From Pedobacter sp. (GTDB lineage Bacteria > Bacteroidota > Bacteroidia > Sphingobacteriales > Sphingobacteriaceae), in contig JAVHXV010000002.1 in the NCBI GenBank assembly GCA_031119475.1, forward strand, positions 417,133 through 481,132: a DNA stretch of 64,000 nucleotides, given 5' to 3'. A model generated the notes under the pieces. That model did no database searches, was not told the DNA's origin, and saw only the letters and a program-made list of their open reading frames with translations. A program made the position numbers and the translations under genes. The first letter of the stretch is position 1. Every line of letters starts with the position of its first letter. This document shows, in pieces, positions 17,020 through 25,690 of the stretch.

Positions 17020-17054
17020 TCTCTCAAAACTCGATACTCAATACTCATATCTAG
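17020..17054. repeat. short heptad array between nuoE and nuoF
   Basis: About four 7-base units, including ATACTCA twice in tandem (17034-17047), flanked by more degenerate units. It occupies most of the gap before the nuoF start. Confidence 0.6.
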
Positions 17055-17058
17055 TAAA

Positions 17059-18432
17059 ATGGGACGTAAACTATTACTCGAACATATCAATGTACCGGGC
17101 ATTCACACCCTTGATATCTATCGCCAAAAGGGTGGCTACCGTGCAGTAGAAAAGGCGCTCAAAAGCTTGACCCCTGATGAAGTAGTAGAAGAGGTGAAGA
17201 AATCTGGCCTGCGTGGCCGGGGAGGAGCGGGATTTCCTACGGGGATGAAATGGAGCTTTTTGGCCAAACCAGAAGGTGTGCCGCGCTATCTCGTCTGTAA
17301 TGCCGACGAATCAGAACCTGGTACGTTTAAGGATCGGTTTTTGATGACCTACATCCCGCATGCACTGATCGAGGGAATGATCGTTTCGAGTTTTGCCCTG
17401 GGCGCAAATACATCATATATCTATGTGCGTGGCGAAATGATGCCACAGATCAGGATCCTCGAAAAAGCGATTGCCGAAGCCAAAGCAGCAGGCCTGTTGG
17501 GGCAAAATATCTTGGGCAGTGGCTATAACCTCGAATTGTATGTACAGCCCGGCGGAGGTGCCTACATCTGTGGAGAAGAGACCGCATTATTAGAATCATT
17601 GGAGGGCAAACGTGGCAATCCACGGATCAAGCCACCATTTCCGGCCATTGCCGGCTTGTATGGCTGCCCGACCGTAGTAAACAATGTGGAGTCGATTGCG
17701 GCCGTGGTACCGATCATTAACGATGGGGGAGATGAATATGCGAAGATCGGAATCGGCAGGAGTACGGGAACAAAGTTGATTTCCGCTTCCGGAAACTTGG
17801 TCAAGCCCGGTGTGTACGAAATTGAATTGGGTCTTCCAGTTGAGGAATTTATCTATTCTGACGAATATTGCGGCGGCATTGCCAATGGAAAACGCTTAAA
17901 GGCAACAGTGGCAGGAGGATCATCGGTGCCTATTTTACCGGCCAACCTCACTTTAAAACTGGCCAATGGCGAGCCTCGCCTCATGAGCTACGAATCACTT
18001 TCAGAAGGTGGATTTGCCACTGGGACCATGTTGGGCTCTGGCGGTTTTATCGCTTTTGATGAAGACCAATGTATCGTAAGGAACACCTGGAATTTTTCAA
18101 GGTTTTATCACCACGAAAGCTGTGGACAGTGCTCTCCGTGCAGGGAAGGAACAGGATGGCTGGAGAAAGTACTGCACCGCCTGGAATATGGCCATGGCAA
18201 AATGAGCGATATCGATCTATTGGTTGATGTATCAAAGAAAATAGAAGGAAATACAATCTGTCCGTTGGGCGATGCGGCCGCTTGGCCAGTTGCCAGCGCG
18301 ATCAGGCATTTTAGGGACGAGTTTGAGTGGCACGTAAATGAACCGGTAAAAAGCCAGACCAGCAATTATGGCCTAGCCAATTATGCGGTCCCGATCGAAA
18401 AGCAGGTTGAGGAAGTGAAAAGCCAAAGCTAA
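17059..18432 (+). CDS. nuoF: NADH-quinone oxidoreductase subunit F
   Basis: NADH-binding flavoprotein subunit, 457 residues. It oxidises NADH through FMN and passes electrons to a [4Fe-4S] cluster. Motifs are GLRGRGGAGFPTGMKW (about 50-65) for nucleotide binding, CNADESEPGTFKDR, GAGAYICGEETALL-like sequence (GGAYICGEETALLESLEGKR), and the cluster ligands ESCGQCSPCREGTGW with a later Cys in TICPLGDAAAW. A tandem heptad array begins at the base after its stop codon, followed by a foreign-looking gene before nuoG. Confidence 0.97.
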   Translation: MGRKLLLEHINVPGIHTLDIYRQKGGYRAVEKALKSLTPDEVVEEVKKSGLRGRGGAGFPTGMKWSFLAKPEGVPRYLVCNADESEPGTFKDRFLMTYIPHALIEGMIVSSFALGANTSYIYVRGEMMPQIRILEKAIAEAKAAGLLGQNILGSGYNLELYVQPGGGAYICGEETALLESLEGKRGNPRIKPPFPAIAGLYGCPTVVNNVESIAAVVPIINDGGDEYAKIGIGRSTGTKLISASGNLVKPGVYEIELGLPVEEFIYSDEYCGGIANGKRLKATVAGGSSVPILPANLTLKLANGEPRLMSYESLSEGGFATGTMLGSGGFIAFDEDQCIVRNTWNFSRFYHHESCGQCSPCREGTGWLEKVLHRLEYGHGKMSDIDLLVDVSKKIEGNTICPLGDAAAWPVASAIRHFRDEFEWHVNEPVKSQTSNYGLANYAVPIEKQVEEVKSQS

Positions 18433-18460
18433 AAAAAGTAAAAAGTAAAAAGTAAAAATT
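18433..18460. repeat. heptad array at the left edge of the intervening-sequence-type gene
   Basis: Four contiguous units (AAAAAGT three times, then AAAAATT) start directly after the nuoF stop codon and run into the start of the next reading frame. They are complementary, with 4 to 6 matches per unit, to the array at 18836-18867. Confidence 0.9.
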
Positions 18461-18827
18461 GTGCGGGGTGGAAAGGGTGTTTGATATTAAAGTAAGGTGT
18501 TACCAATTTTCGAAGTCGGTAATTGATTTATTAGGAAAGACCAAATTTAATCGTTTGTATTTTTCAATAATGGACCAACTCCTGAGAAGTGCAACATCGA
18601 TAGGTGCAAATGTGGTGGAGGGAAAGGCTGGAAGTTCTAGAAAGGATTTTAAGAACTATTATACCATAGCACTAAAGTCATCAAACGAAACAAAGTATTG
18701 GCTTTGTTTAATGAGAGATACAAATGTGATAGATATAAATAAAGAGATAATAAAAGAATTATTAGATGAGGCTGATCAAATTTCTAAAATATTGGCCTCG
18801 ATAATAATTAATTTGAATAGAGTTTAG
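18459..18827 (+). CDS. four-helix-bundle protein (23S rRNA intervening-sequence family)
   Basis: A protein of up to 122 residues from the S23/four-helix-bundle family, first known from open reading frames within 23S rRNA intervening sequences. The core is recognisable: KVRCYQFSKSVIDLL, then QLLRSATSIGANVVEGKAG, then SSRKDFKNYYTIALKSSNET and YWLCLMRD. Proteins of this family form pentameric helical bundles; their function is unknown. Starts are possible at TTG 18459, GTG 18468 or GTG 18477. It interrupts the nuo operon, has AT-rich codons (ata, aga) unlike its neighbours, and is bounded by partly complementary heptad arrays, all of which suggest insertion. Confidence 0.85.
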   Translation: MCGVERVFDIKVRCYQFSKSVIDLLGKTKFNRLYFSIMDQLLRSATSIGANVVEGKAGSSRKDFKNYYTIALKSSNETKYWLCLMRDTNVIDINKEIIKELLDEADQISKILASIIINLNRV

Positions 18828-18835
18828 AAGCTATG

Positions 18836-18867
18836 CTTTTTAACTTTTGAATTTTCACTTTTGAATT
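18836..18867. repeat. heptad array at the right edge of the intervening-sequence-type gene
   Basis: Units CTTTTGA, ATTTTCA, CTTTTGA (18844-18864) follow a longer CTTTTTAA and end 5 bases before the nuoG start. This array is roughly the reverse complement of the one at 18433-18460. Confidence 0.85.
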
Positions 18868-18872
18868 AGGAA

Positions 18873-19883
18873 ATGAGTGATTTAATGAAAGTAACGATAG
18901 ACGGAATCACAGTAGAAGTGGCACCGGGCACATCTATCCTTAATGCCGCAAGGCAGATTGGGGGAGATATCGTGCCGCCCGCCATGTGCTATTATTCCAA
19001 ATTGGAGGGAAGTGGTGGGAAATGCCGTACCTGTATCGTAAAAGTAACCAAGGGCTCTGAAAAAGATCCCCGTCCCATGCCAAAATTGGTAGCCTCATGC
19101 CGAACTACCGTGATGGATGGAATGGAAGTACAGAACATTACTTCTCCAGAAGTGCTGGAGGCAAGAAGCGGTGTGGTAGAGATCTTATTGATCAACCATC
19201 CATTAGATTGCCCGATCTGCGACCAGGCAGGCGAATGTGACCTGCAGAACCTTGGCTATGAGCACGGACTGCAAAAAACAAGATATGAGTTTGAGCGCCG
19301 CACCTTTGAAAGGATAGACATCGGCGATAAGATCCAGTTGCACATGAACAGGTGCATCTTATGCTATCGTTGCGTGTTTACGGCAGATCAAATTACCAAT
19401 AGGCGCGTACATGGAATTTTAAACAGGGGCGATCACTCGGAGATTTCTACCTATATCCAAACAGCTGTAGACAATGATTTTTCTGGAAATGTGATCGATG
19501 TCTGTCCGGTAGGCGCACTGACCGATCGGACTTTCCGCTTTAAGAACAGGGTATGGTTTACCAAGCCTGTTGATGCACACCGCAATTGCGACCATGAAAA
19601 ATGCACCGGAAAGGTAACTTTATGGTACAAGGGCGAAGATGTGCTGCGTGTTACGGCCCGAAAAGACCAATTTGGCGAAGTCGAATCATTTATCTGCAAT
19701 ACCTGCCGCTTTGAGAAGAAAGCTACTTCAGATTGGACCATCGAACAACCAACAGTTATTCCAGATACTTCGGTAATTGCGTCTAACCATTACGAAACAT
19801 TTAAGCCGTTGCCGGTGATCAAAGAAAACTTGGCCCTGCAACAGGCCAATAAGGTTGAACTAGAAAAAAGCACTAAATTCTAA
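18873..19883 (+). CDS. nuoG: NADH-quinone oxidoreductase subunit G, short form
   Basis: Iron-sulfur subunit G of complex I, 336 residues. The N-terminal ferredoxin domain has CYYSKLEGSGGKCRTCIVKV-type [2Fe-2S] ligands (about 33-52). It is followed by the His/Cys [4Fe-4S] motif HPLDCPICDQAGECDLQN (about 108-125) and a third cluster region (CILCYRCVFTADQI, later VCPVGAL). A final domain has HRNCDHEKC and CNTCRF. The large molybdopterin-oxidoreductase-like C-terminal domain of E. coli NuoG (about 900 residues) is absent, as in other Bacteroidota. An AGGA stands 4 bases before the ATG, and the stop overlaps nuoH by one base. Confidence 0.93.
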   Translation: MSDLMKVTIDGITVEVAPGTSILNAARQIGGDIVPPAMCYYSKLEGSGGKCRTCIVKVTKGSEKDPRPMPKLVASCRTTVMDGMEVQNITSPEVLEARSGVVEILLINHPLDCPICDQAGECDLQNLGYEHGLQKTRYEFERRTFERIDIGDKIQLHMNRCILCYRCVFTADQITNRRVHGILNRGDHSEISTYIQTAVDNDFSGNVIDVCPVGALTDRTFRFKNRVWFTKPVDAHRNCDHEKCTGKVTLWYKGEDVLRVTARKDQFGEVESFICNTCRFEKKATSDWTIEQPTVIPDTSVIASNHYETFKPLPVIKENLALQQANKVELEKSTKF

Positions 19884-20917
19884 TGGACCAGTATTTTATC
19901 ATAGAAAAATTTGTGCTGATCACGATCTTATTTGCCATCAGCCTACTCATTGCCATGTATTCTACCTACGCTGAAAGAAAGGTGGCGGCATTTTTACAGG
20001 ATAGGCTAGGTCCCAACAGGGCGGGGATTTTCGGGATCTTGCAGCCTTTGGCCGATGGTGTCAAAATGTTCATGAAAGAGGAAATCATCCCGGCAAATGC
20101 AAATAAATGGCTATTTATGGTCGGGCCCGGACTGGCTATGCTCTGTGCCTGTATCGGTACGGCAGTTATTCCTTGGGGACAAGACCTCAACATCGGCGGC
20201 CGGATTGTTCCCTTGCAGGTAACCGACATCAACGTAGGCGTACTTTATATTTTCGGCGTTGTTTCCTTGGGCGTATATGGCGTAATGATCGGTGGATGGG
20301 CGTCAAACAATAAGTATTCCTTATTGAGTGCCATTCGTGCCGCTTCACAGAATATCAGTTATGAGGTAGCTATGGGCCTTTCCATCATCGCCCTGCTCCT
20401 GGTAACCAATACGCTCAGCCTAAGGGAAATTGTAGCCCAGCAGCAAGGTTGGCATTGGAACGTACTTTATCAGCCGCTTGGCTTTATCATTTTTATGGTC
20501 TGCTCATTTGCCGAGACCAACCGTGCACCATTTGACCTGCCAGAATGTGAGACCGAACTGATCGGTGGATACCACACCGAATACTCGTCCATGAAACTTG
20601 GCTTTTATCTTTTTGCCGAATACATCAATATGTTCGTCTCCTCAACGGTAATGGCAACCCTATATTTTGGCGGGTACAACTATCCGGGAATGGTCTGGGT
20701 AGCCGGACAGGTTAGTCCGAATGCAGCAGCACTGATCGGAACGGGCATATTTTTCCTAAAAATATTTACATTCATCTTTTTCTTCATGTGGGTACGTTGG
20801 ACCATTCCTCGTTTCCGTTATGACCAACTGATGAACCTGGGCTGGAAAGGATTAATTCCTTTGGCCATAATCAACATTATCATCACAGGGATTTTTATCG
20901 CTGTAAGAAATTTCTAA
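19883..20917 (+). CDS. nuoH: NADH-quinone oxidoreductase subunit H
   Basis: Membrane subunit H (ND1 type), 344 residues with eight or more spans, joining the peripheral and membrane arms and lining the quinone tunnel. Conserved segments are STYAERKVAAFLQDRLGPNR (about 27-46), GWASNNKYSLLSAIRAASQN, the acidic loop AETNRAPFDLPECETELIGG, and VRWTIPRFRYDQLMNLGWK near the end. It begins on the last base of the nuoG stop codon. Confidence 0.97.
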   Translation: MDQYFIIEKFVLITILFAISLLIAMYSTYAERKVAAFLQDRLGPNRAGIFGILQPLADGVKMFMKEEIIPANANKWLFMVGPGLAMLCACIGTAVIPWGQDLNIGGRIVPLQVTDINVGVLYIFGVVSLGVYGVMIGGWASNNKYSLLSAIRAASQNISYEVAMGLSIIALLLVTNTLSLREIVAQQQGWHWNVLYQPLGFIIFMVCSFAETNRAPFDLPECETELIGGYHTEYSSMKLGFYLFAEYINMFVSSTVMATLYFGGYNYPGMVWVAGQVSPNAAALIGTGIFFLKIFTFIFFFMWVRWTIPRFRYDQLMNLGWKGLIPLAIINIIITGIFIAVRNF

Positions 20918-20918
20918 C

Positions 20919-21422
20919 ATGGAATCATTAAGCAATAAGAAAAAAGTACTGGAGCAGAAGCCGCTTAACCTTGCAGAAAGAATGTATTTGCCTACCATTG
21001 TAAAGGGCTTAAGTACAACCATCAGCCATTTTCTGAAAAAGCCGGCCACCATTAAATATCCGGAGCAGGTAAGGGAATTTTCGATCAACTGGAGAGGGAT
21101 GCATTCGCTCAAAAGGGATGAAGAAGGACGGGAACGCTGTACGGCATGTGGCCTTTGTGCACTTTCTTGTCCAGCTGAAGCGATTACCATGATCGCTGCT
21201 GAGCGCAAAGCGGATGAAAAACATTTATATCGCGAAGAAAAATATGCCGCAGTGTATGAAATCAACATGTTGCGCTGTATTTTTTGTGGACTATGCGAGG
21301 AAGCCTGTCCGAAGGAAGCCATTTATCTTGATGGACCAATCGTTCCATCTGATTACCTCCGTAAGGATTTCATTTACGGGAAAGATAAATTGGTGGAGGC
21401 ACCACTGACAAATGATTTATAA
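20919..21422 (+). CDS. nuoI: NADH-quinone oxidoreductase subunit I
   Basis: Ferredoxin-like subunit with two [4Fe-4S] clusters, 167 residues. The two CxxCxxCxxxC sets are CTACGLCALSCPAEAI (about 69-84) and CIFCGLCEEACPKEAI (about 115-130). An amphipathic N-terminal stretch (LAERMYLPTIVKGLSTTISH) anchors it against the membrane arm. It follows nuoH by one base and precedes nuoJ by 20 bp. Confidence 0.96.
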   Translation: MESLSNKKKVLEQKPLNLAERMYLPTIVKGLSTTISHFLKKPATIKYPEQVREFSINWRGMHSLKRDEEGRERCTACGLCALSCPAEAITMIAAERKADEKHLYREEKYAAVYEINMLRCIFCGLCEEACPKEAIYLDGPIVPSDYLRKDFIYGKDKLVEAPLTNDL

Positions 21423-21442
21423 GACAACTAAATAAAAAATTA

Positions 21443-21949
21443 ATGGGTACATCAGTATTCTATTTTGTAGCAACGCTCAGCATCATTTTTTCATTGATGG
21501 TCATCTTTTCGAAGAATCCCATCCACAGTGTGCTCTATCTGATCTTGACGTTCTTTACCTTCACCGTGCACTACGTGCTGCTCAATGCACAATTTCTTGC
21601 CGTCGTGAATTTTATCGTGTATATGGGGGCAATCATGGTACTTTTTCTTTTTGTGCTCATGTTGCTCAACCTCAATAAGGAAAATGAGCCCAATAAATCG
21701 GCTATGCTCAAAATATTGGGCGTCATTGCCGGAGGATGCCTGGCGTTAACCTTGGTCGGATCATTAAAGGCCGTATCCATCAATAGTCCACTGGTTTTGA
21801 AAAGCGCGAATCTCGGCTTGGTCAAAAACCTCGGAAAGGAACTGTTCGGGCCATTCATGTTGCCGTTCGAATTGTCATCAATTTTATTGCTTGCCGCAAT
21901 GGTAGGTGCGGTATTGCTAACTAAGAAGGAGGAAAAAGTTAATGGATAG
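21443..21949 (+). CDS. nuoJ: NADH-quinone oxidoreductase subunit J
   Basis: Membrane subunit J (ND6 type), 168 residues, five predicted spans. The start has FYFVATLSIIFSLMVIFSKN, and the family stretch NFIVYMGAIMVLFLFVLMLL at about 56-75 contains the pi-bulge helix of coupled complex I. The end (LLAAMVGAVLLTKKEE) overlaps nuoK by 8 bp. Confidence 0.93.
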   Translation: MGTSVFYFVATLSIIFSLMVIFSKNPIHSVLYLILTFFTFTVHYVLLNAQFLAVVNFIVYMGAIMVLFLFVLMLLNLNKENEPNKSAMLKILGVIAGGCLALTLVGSLKAVSINSPLVLKSANLGLVKNLGKELFGPFMLPFELSSILLLAAMVGAVLLTKKEEKVNG

Positions 21950-22271
21950 TTTATTTCAGACCATGCAGGAAGTGCCGCTGAACCACTACATCTGGTTAAG
22001 TGCAATTATTTTTACGATCGGTGTAATCGGCGTGCTCACACGCAGGAACGCAATCGTGATCTTTATGTCGGTTGAGCTGATGCTAAATGCCGTAAACTTA
22101 TTGCTCACCGCATTTTCGGTGCACCATAACGATCCCTCGGGACAAGTATTTGTATTTTTTATTATGGCCTTGGCAGCAGCCGAAGTCGCAGTTGGGCTCA
22201 GTATTATTGTCATGGTCTACAGAAATACGCAATCCATAGATATCAATGTGTTAAATCGCCTTAAGTGGTAA
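21942..22271 (+). CDS. nuoK: NADH-quinone oxidoreductase subunit K
   Basis: Membrane subunit K (ND4L type), 109 residues with three spans. The second helix carries the conserved glutamate (IVIFMSVELMLNAVNLLLTA) and the third another (MALAAAEVAVGLSIIVMVYR), both part of the proton path. Its start overlaps nuoJ, and nuoL follows after 12 bp. Confidence 0.95.
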   Translation: MDSLFQTMQEVPLNHYIWLSAIIFTIGVIGVLTRRNAIVIFMSVELMLNAVNLLLTAFSVHHNDPSGQVFVFFIMALAAAEVAVGLSIIVMVYRNTQSIDINVLNRLKW

Positions 22272-22283
22272 TATAGAATAAAG

Positions 22284-24185
22284 ATGATAAACAGTTTACT
22301 TTGGTTAATTCCGGTACTCCCGCTCTTAGGTTTTGTAATCAATGGCCTGGGCAGAAATACATTCGGCAAAAGCCTGATTGGTTTCATTGGAAGTGGTGTG
22401 ATATTCGCCTCATTTGTCTTGAGCGTAGTGCTCTTTTTTGAATTGGGCAACGGAACAGAAAAACAGGTTCATGTCGCTTTGTTCGATTGGATCAGTGTGG
22501 GAAACCTGCACATCCCGCTTTCTTTCCTATACGATCCACTAAGTTCGATCATGCTATTGATCATTACCGGGATTGGATTTTTGATCCACCTCTATTCCAT
22601 TGGCTACATGCATGATGATGCTGGTTTCGGAAAGTTTTTCAGCTATTTGAACCTGTTCATCTTTTTCATGCTGATCCTGGTCTTGGGCTCAAATTACATC
22701 GTAATGTTTATTGGCTGGGAAGGTGTTGGACTATGTTCGTACCTGCTCATCGGATTCTGGTATACCAATTCCAATTATGCAAGTGCGGCCAAAAAGGCAT
22801 TTGTGATGAACCGCATTGGCGATCTTGGCTTTTTGATCGGGGTTTTCCTGATCTTCAACACTTTCGGCAGCTTAGAGTTTGCCAAAGTTTTCCCAGCTGC
22901 CGCCAACCTGGTTTCTGGAGATTCGATCGTGATGTGGATTACCATTTTGTTGTTTATTGGTGCCTGCGGTAAATCGGCACAGCTGCCCTTGTTTACCTGG
23001 CTGCCAGATGCAATGGCTGGCCCAACACCGGTATCTGCATTGATCCATGCGGCCACCATGGTAACTGCCGGAATTTACATGATTGCCCGTTCGAGCGTAC
23101 TTTTTGACCTCGCTCCGACCACACAACTGATTATTGCCATTATTGGTACGGCAACGGCACTAATTGCCGCGCTGATTGCCCTTACACAAACAGACATCAA
23201 AAAAGTATTGGCTTACTCTACCGTATCTCAATTGGGCTATATGTTCCTGGGACTGGGCGTGGGGGCATATTCGGGTTCATTTTTCCATGTGTTGACACAT
23301 GCATTTTTCAAGGCACTCCTGTTCTTGGGCGCAGGTTCGGTTATCCATGCCATGCACCACGAACAAGATATGCGCTTAATGGGCGGATTGCGCGGAAAGC
23401 TGAAAATTACTTTTGCCACCATGCTGATCGGTACCATCGCTATTGCAGGATTGCCACCTTTCTCTGGATTTTTCTCTAAAGATGAAATTTTAGCACACGC
23501 CTTTGCGTACAATAAAGTGCTATGGGGGATTGGTCTATTCACGGCCTTTTTAACGGCGTTTTATATGTTCAGGATGATGTTCCTGACCTTTTCCGGTAAA
23601 TACCGAGGTACTCACCATGCCGAAGACCATATCCATGAGTCGCCAGGAACAATGACCTTTCCGCTCATTGTGTTGGCCATTTTGGCCGCTGTTGGTGGAG
23701 CTATCAATATTCCTGCGGTTTTTGGCGGGAACGAATGGCTGGCCCATTGGCTAACTGGAGCTGGCATTGCCCATCACGAATTGGAACTGGACCATGCCAC
23801 AGAATTTATGCTCATGGGCATATCCGTTGCGGTGGCTGCTGCAGCTACCGTATATGCTTATATCAGATATGTTAAAAAGGCCCATGTTCCGGTGCACAAC
23901 GAAGAACATCGCCCAGCACTTGCCAAACTTTCTTACCATAAATTTTATTTGGACGAACTATACGATGCCATCATTAGAAGGCCGTTGGATGCCCTATCGG
24001 GATTCTTTTACCGCATCATCGATAAAAAACTGATCGATGGACTGGTCAATGGTTTTGGATGGACGGCCACAGAAGGAAGCAAGGGACTTAGGCTGCTTCA
24101 GTCTGGAAATGTAGGCTTCTATATTTTTATGATGGTATTGAGCATCGTTGCCCTATTGTTATACACTTATTTTTCTATTGCTTAA
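22284..24185 (+). CDS. nuoL: NADH-quinone oxidoreductase subunit L
   Basis: Antiporter-like proton-pumping subunit L (ND5 type), 633 residues with about sixteen spans and the long lateral C-terminal helix region. Recognisable stretches are FIGWEGVGLCSYLLIGFWYT (about 143-162), LPLFTWLPDAMAGPTPVSAL (about 236-255), AATMVTAGIYMIAR, and the broken-helix lysine region TQTDIKKVLAYSTVSQLGYM. Between about 450 and 540 is a His-rich loop (HHAEDHIHE, HHELELDH). nuoM follows after 16 bp. Confidence 0.96.
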   Translation: MINSLLWLIPVLPLLGFVINGLGRNTFGKSLIGFIGSGVIFASFVLSVVLFFELGNGTEKQVHVALFDWISVGNLHIPLSFLYDPLSSIMLLIITGIGFLIHLYSIGYMHDDAGFGKFFSYLNLFIFFMLILVLGSNYIVMFIGWEGVGLCSYLLIGFWYTNSNYASAAKKAFVMNRIGDLGFLIGVFLIFNTFGSLEFAKVFPAAANLVSGDSIVMWITILLFIGACGKSAQLPLFTWLPDAMAGPTPVSALIHAATMVTAGIYMIARSSVLFDLAPTTQLIIAIIGTATALIAALIALTQTDIKKVLAYSTVSQLGYMFLGLGVGAYSGSFFHVLTHAFFKALLFLGAGSVIHAMHHEQDMRLMGGLRGKLKITFATMLIGTIAIAGLPPFSGFFSKDEILAHAFAYNKVLWGIGLFTAFLTAFYMFRMMFLTFSGKYRGTHHAEDHIHESPGTMTFPLIVLAILAAVGGAINIPAVFGGNEWLAHWLTGAGIAHHELELDHATEFMLMGISVAVAAAATVYAYIRYVKKAHVPVHNEEHRPALAKLSYHKFYLDELYDAIIRRPLDALSGFFYRIIDKKLIDGLVNGFGWTATEGSKGLRLLQSGNVGFYIFMMVLSIVALLLYTYFSIA

Positions 24186-24201
24186 ATTGCTATTGCTATA
24201 A

Positions 24202-25686
24202 ATGGAACTTTTACTACTCATATTTCTACCTTTAGTTGGTGCAATTTTGACGGCGATGCTCGCCAAGCAAAATACTGCAAAAATAGGTGCATTGGTGTTC
24301 TCGTTATTTACACTGGCCATTACCATTGGCATGCTCTGCAAATTCATTCCAGACTCGAGCGTGCAGTTTGCCGTAAACTATCCATGGATTAAACAACTCG
24401 GCATTAATTTCCATGCCGGAATTGATGGGATCAGCATGGTTACGGTTATGCTGACCAATGTACTTGTACCACTGATCATTTTATCGACCTTTAAACGTGA
24501 TTACAAAAATGCGAATGCTTTTTACGCATTGATCTTGTTTATGCAGAGCGGATTGCTGTTGGTATTTACGGCACTTGACGGATTTTTGTTCTACATTGGC
24601 TGGGAAGCCGCATTGATCCCGATCTATTTTATCTGCGCCATGTGGGGCGGAAAAGACCGGATCAAGATAAACATGAAATTCTTTGTGTATACCATTGGGG
24701 GATCGCTGTTTATGCTCTTGGGCATCATCTATCTCTACCTTCAAAATCCGGCAGAAAATTTTGACATCAATGCTTTTTATGCACTCAATCTGGATGCTTA
24801 TCAACAGGGATGGCTTTTCTGGGCATTTTTTATCGCTTTTGCCATCAAGATGCCAATCTTTCCTTTCCACACTTGGCAGCCTGATACCTACACGGAGGCA
24901 CCAACGCCAGGTACGATGCTGTTATCGGGAATTATGCTCAAGATGGGGATCTATGGCGTAATCAGGTGGCTGATTCCGGTTTTGCCCCAGGGCGTACAAG
25001 ATTGGACCTGCCTGGCATTGATACTTTCTGTGATCGGAATTGTGTATGCCTCGCTGATTGCCTTTACGCAGAAGGATGCCAAAAGATTGGTCGCCTATTC
25101 TTCGATCGCGCACGTTGGCCTCATTTCAGCTGGTATTTTTGCTGCGGTAGGACTTGGTAAATCAGGTGTGCAGGGACTACAGGGCGTAATGGTACAGATG
25201 TTGAGCCATGGCATTAATGTGGTCGGGCTATTTTTTGTGCTCGATATCATTTCCTCCCGCCTGAAAACAAATAAGATCGATGAGCTCGGCGGATTGGCCA
25301 AAGTTGCCCCAAAGTTGTCGATTACTTTCCTCATCATCGTTTTGGGAACAGTTGCCCTGCCTGGAACAAATGGGTTTATCGGAGAGTTTTTATTGCTATT
25401 TAGCGTATACAGTTATCACTCTTGGCTCGGCGTAGTGGCCGGACTTACCATTATCTTCGGAGCAGTCTACATGCTTAGGATGTACCAGAAAGTAATGTTG
25501 GGCACGACAAACGAACTGACCATTACTTTCCATGATATCAAGGGATCGGAAAAAGTGGTGCTTTACCTGGTGTGTGCAATGATTATTATTTTGGGTGTTT
25601 ACCCTAAACCTGTACTGCAGCTTTCAGAAGCCTCGGTGCAACATTTATTAGAACAGATCAATCAAAAATTAACAGGGTTAAATTAA
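24202..25686 (+). CDS. nuoM: NADH-quinone oxidoreductase subunit M
   Basis: Antiporter-like subunit M (ND4 type), 494 residues, about fourteen spans. Diagnostic segments are FYIGWEAALIPIYFICAMWG (about 129-148), FPFHTWQPDTYTEAPTPGTM (about 220-239), AFTQKDAKRLVAYSSIAHVG (about 286-305), and LPGTNGFIGEFLLLFSVY. The gap to nuoN is 4 bp. Confidence 0.96.
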   Translation: MELLLLIFLPLVGAILTAMLAKQNTAKIGALVFSLFTLAITIGMLCKFIPDSSVQFAVNYPWIKQLGINFHAGIDGISMVTVMLTNVLVPLIILSTFKRDYKNANAFYALILFMQSGLLLVFTALDGFLFYIGWEAALIPIYFICAMWGGKDRIKINMKFFVYTIGGSLFMLLGIIYLYLQNPAENFDINAFYALNLDAYQQGWLFWAFFIAFAIKMPIFPFHTWQPDTYTEAPTPGTMLLSGIMLKMGIYGVIRWLIPVLPQGVQDWTCLALILSVIGIVYASLIAFTQKDAKRLVAYSSIAHVGLISAGIFAAVGLGKSGVQGLQGVMVQMLSHGINVVGLFFVLDIISSRLKTNKIDELGGLAKVAPKLSITFLIIVLGTVALPGTNGFIGEFLLLFSVYSYHSWLGVVAGLTIIFGAVYMLRMYQKVMLGTTNELTITFHDIKGSEKVVLYLVCAMIIILGVYPKPVLQLSEASVQHLLEQINQKLTGLN

Positions 25687-25690
25687 ACAG

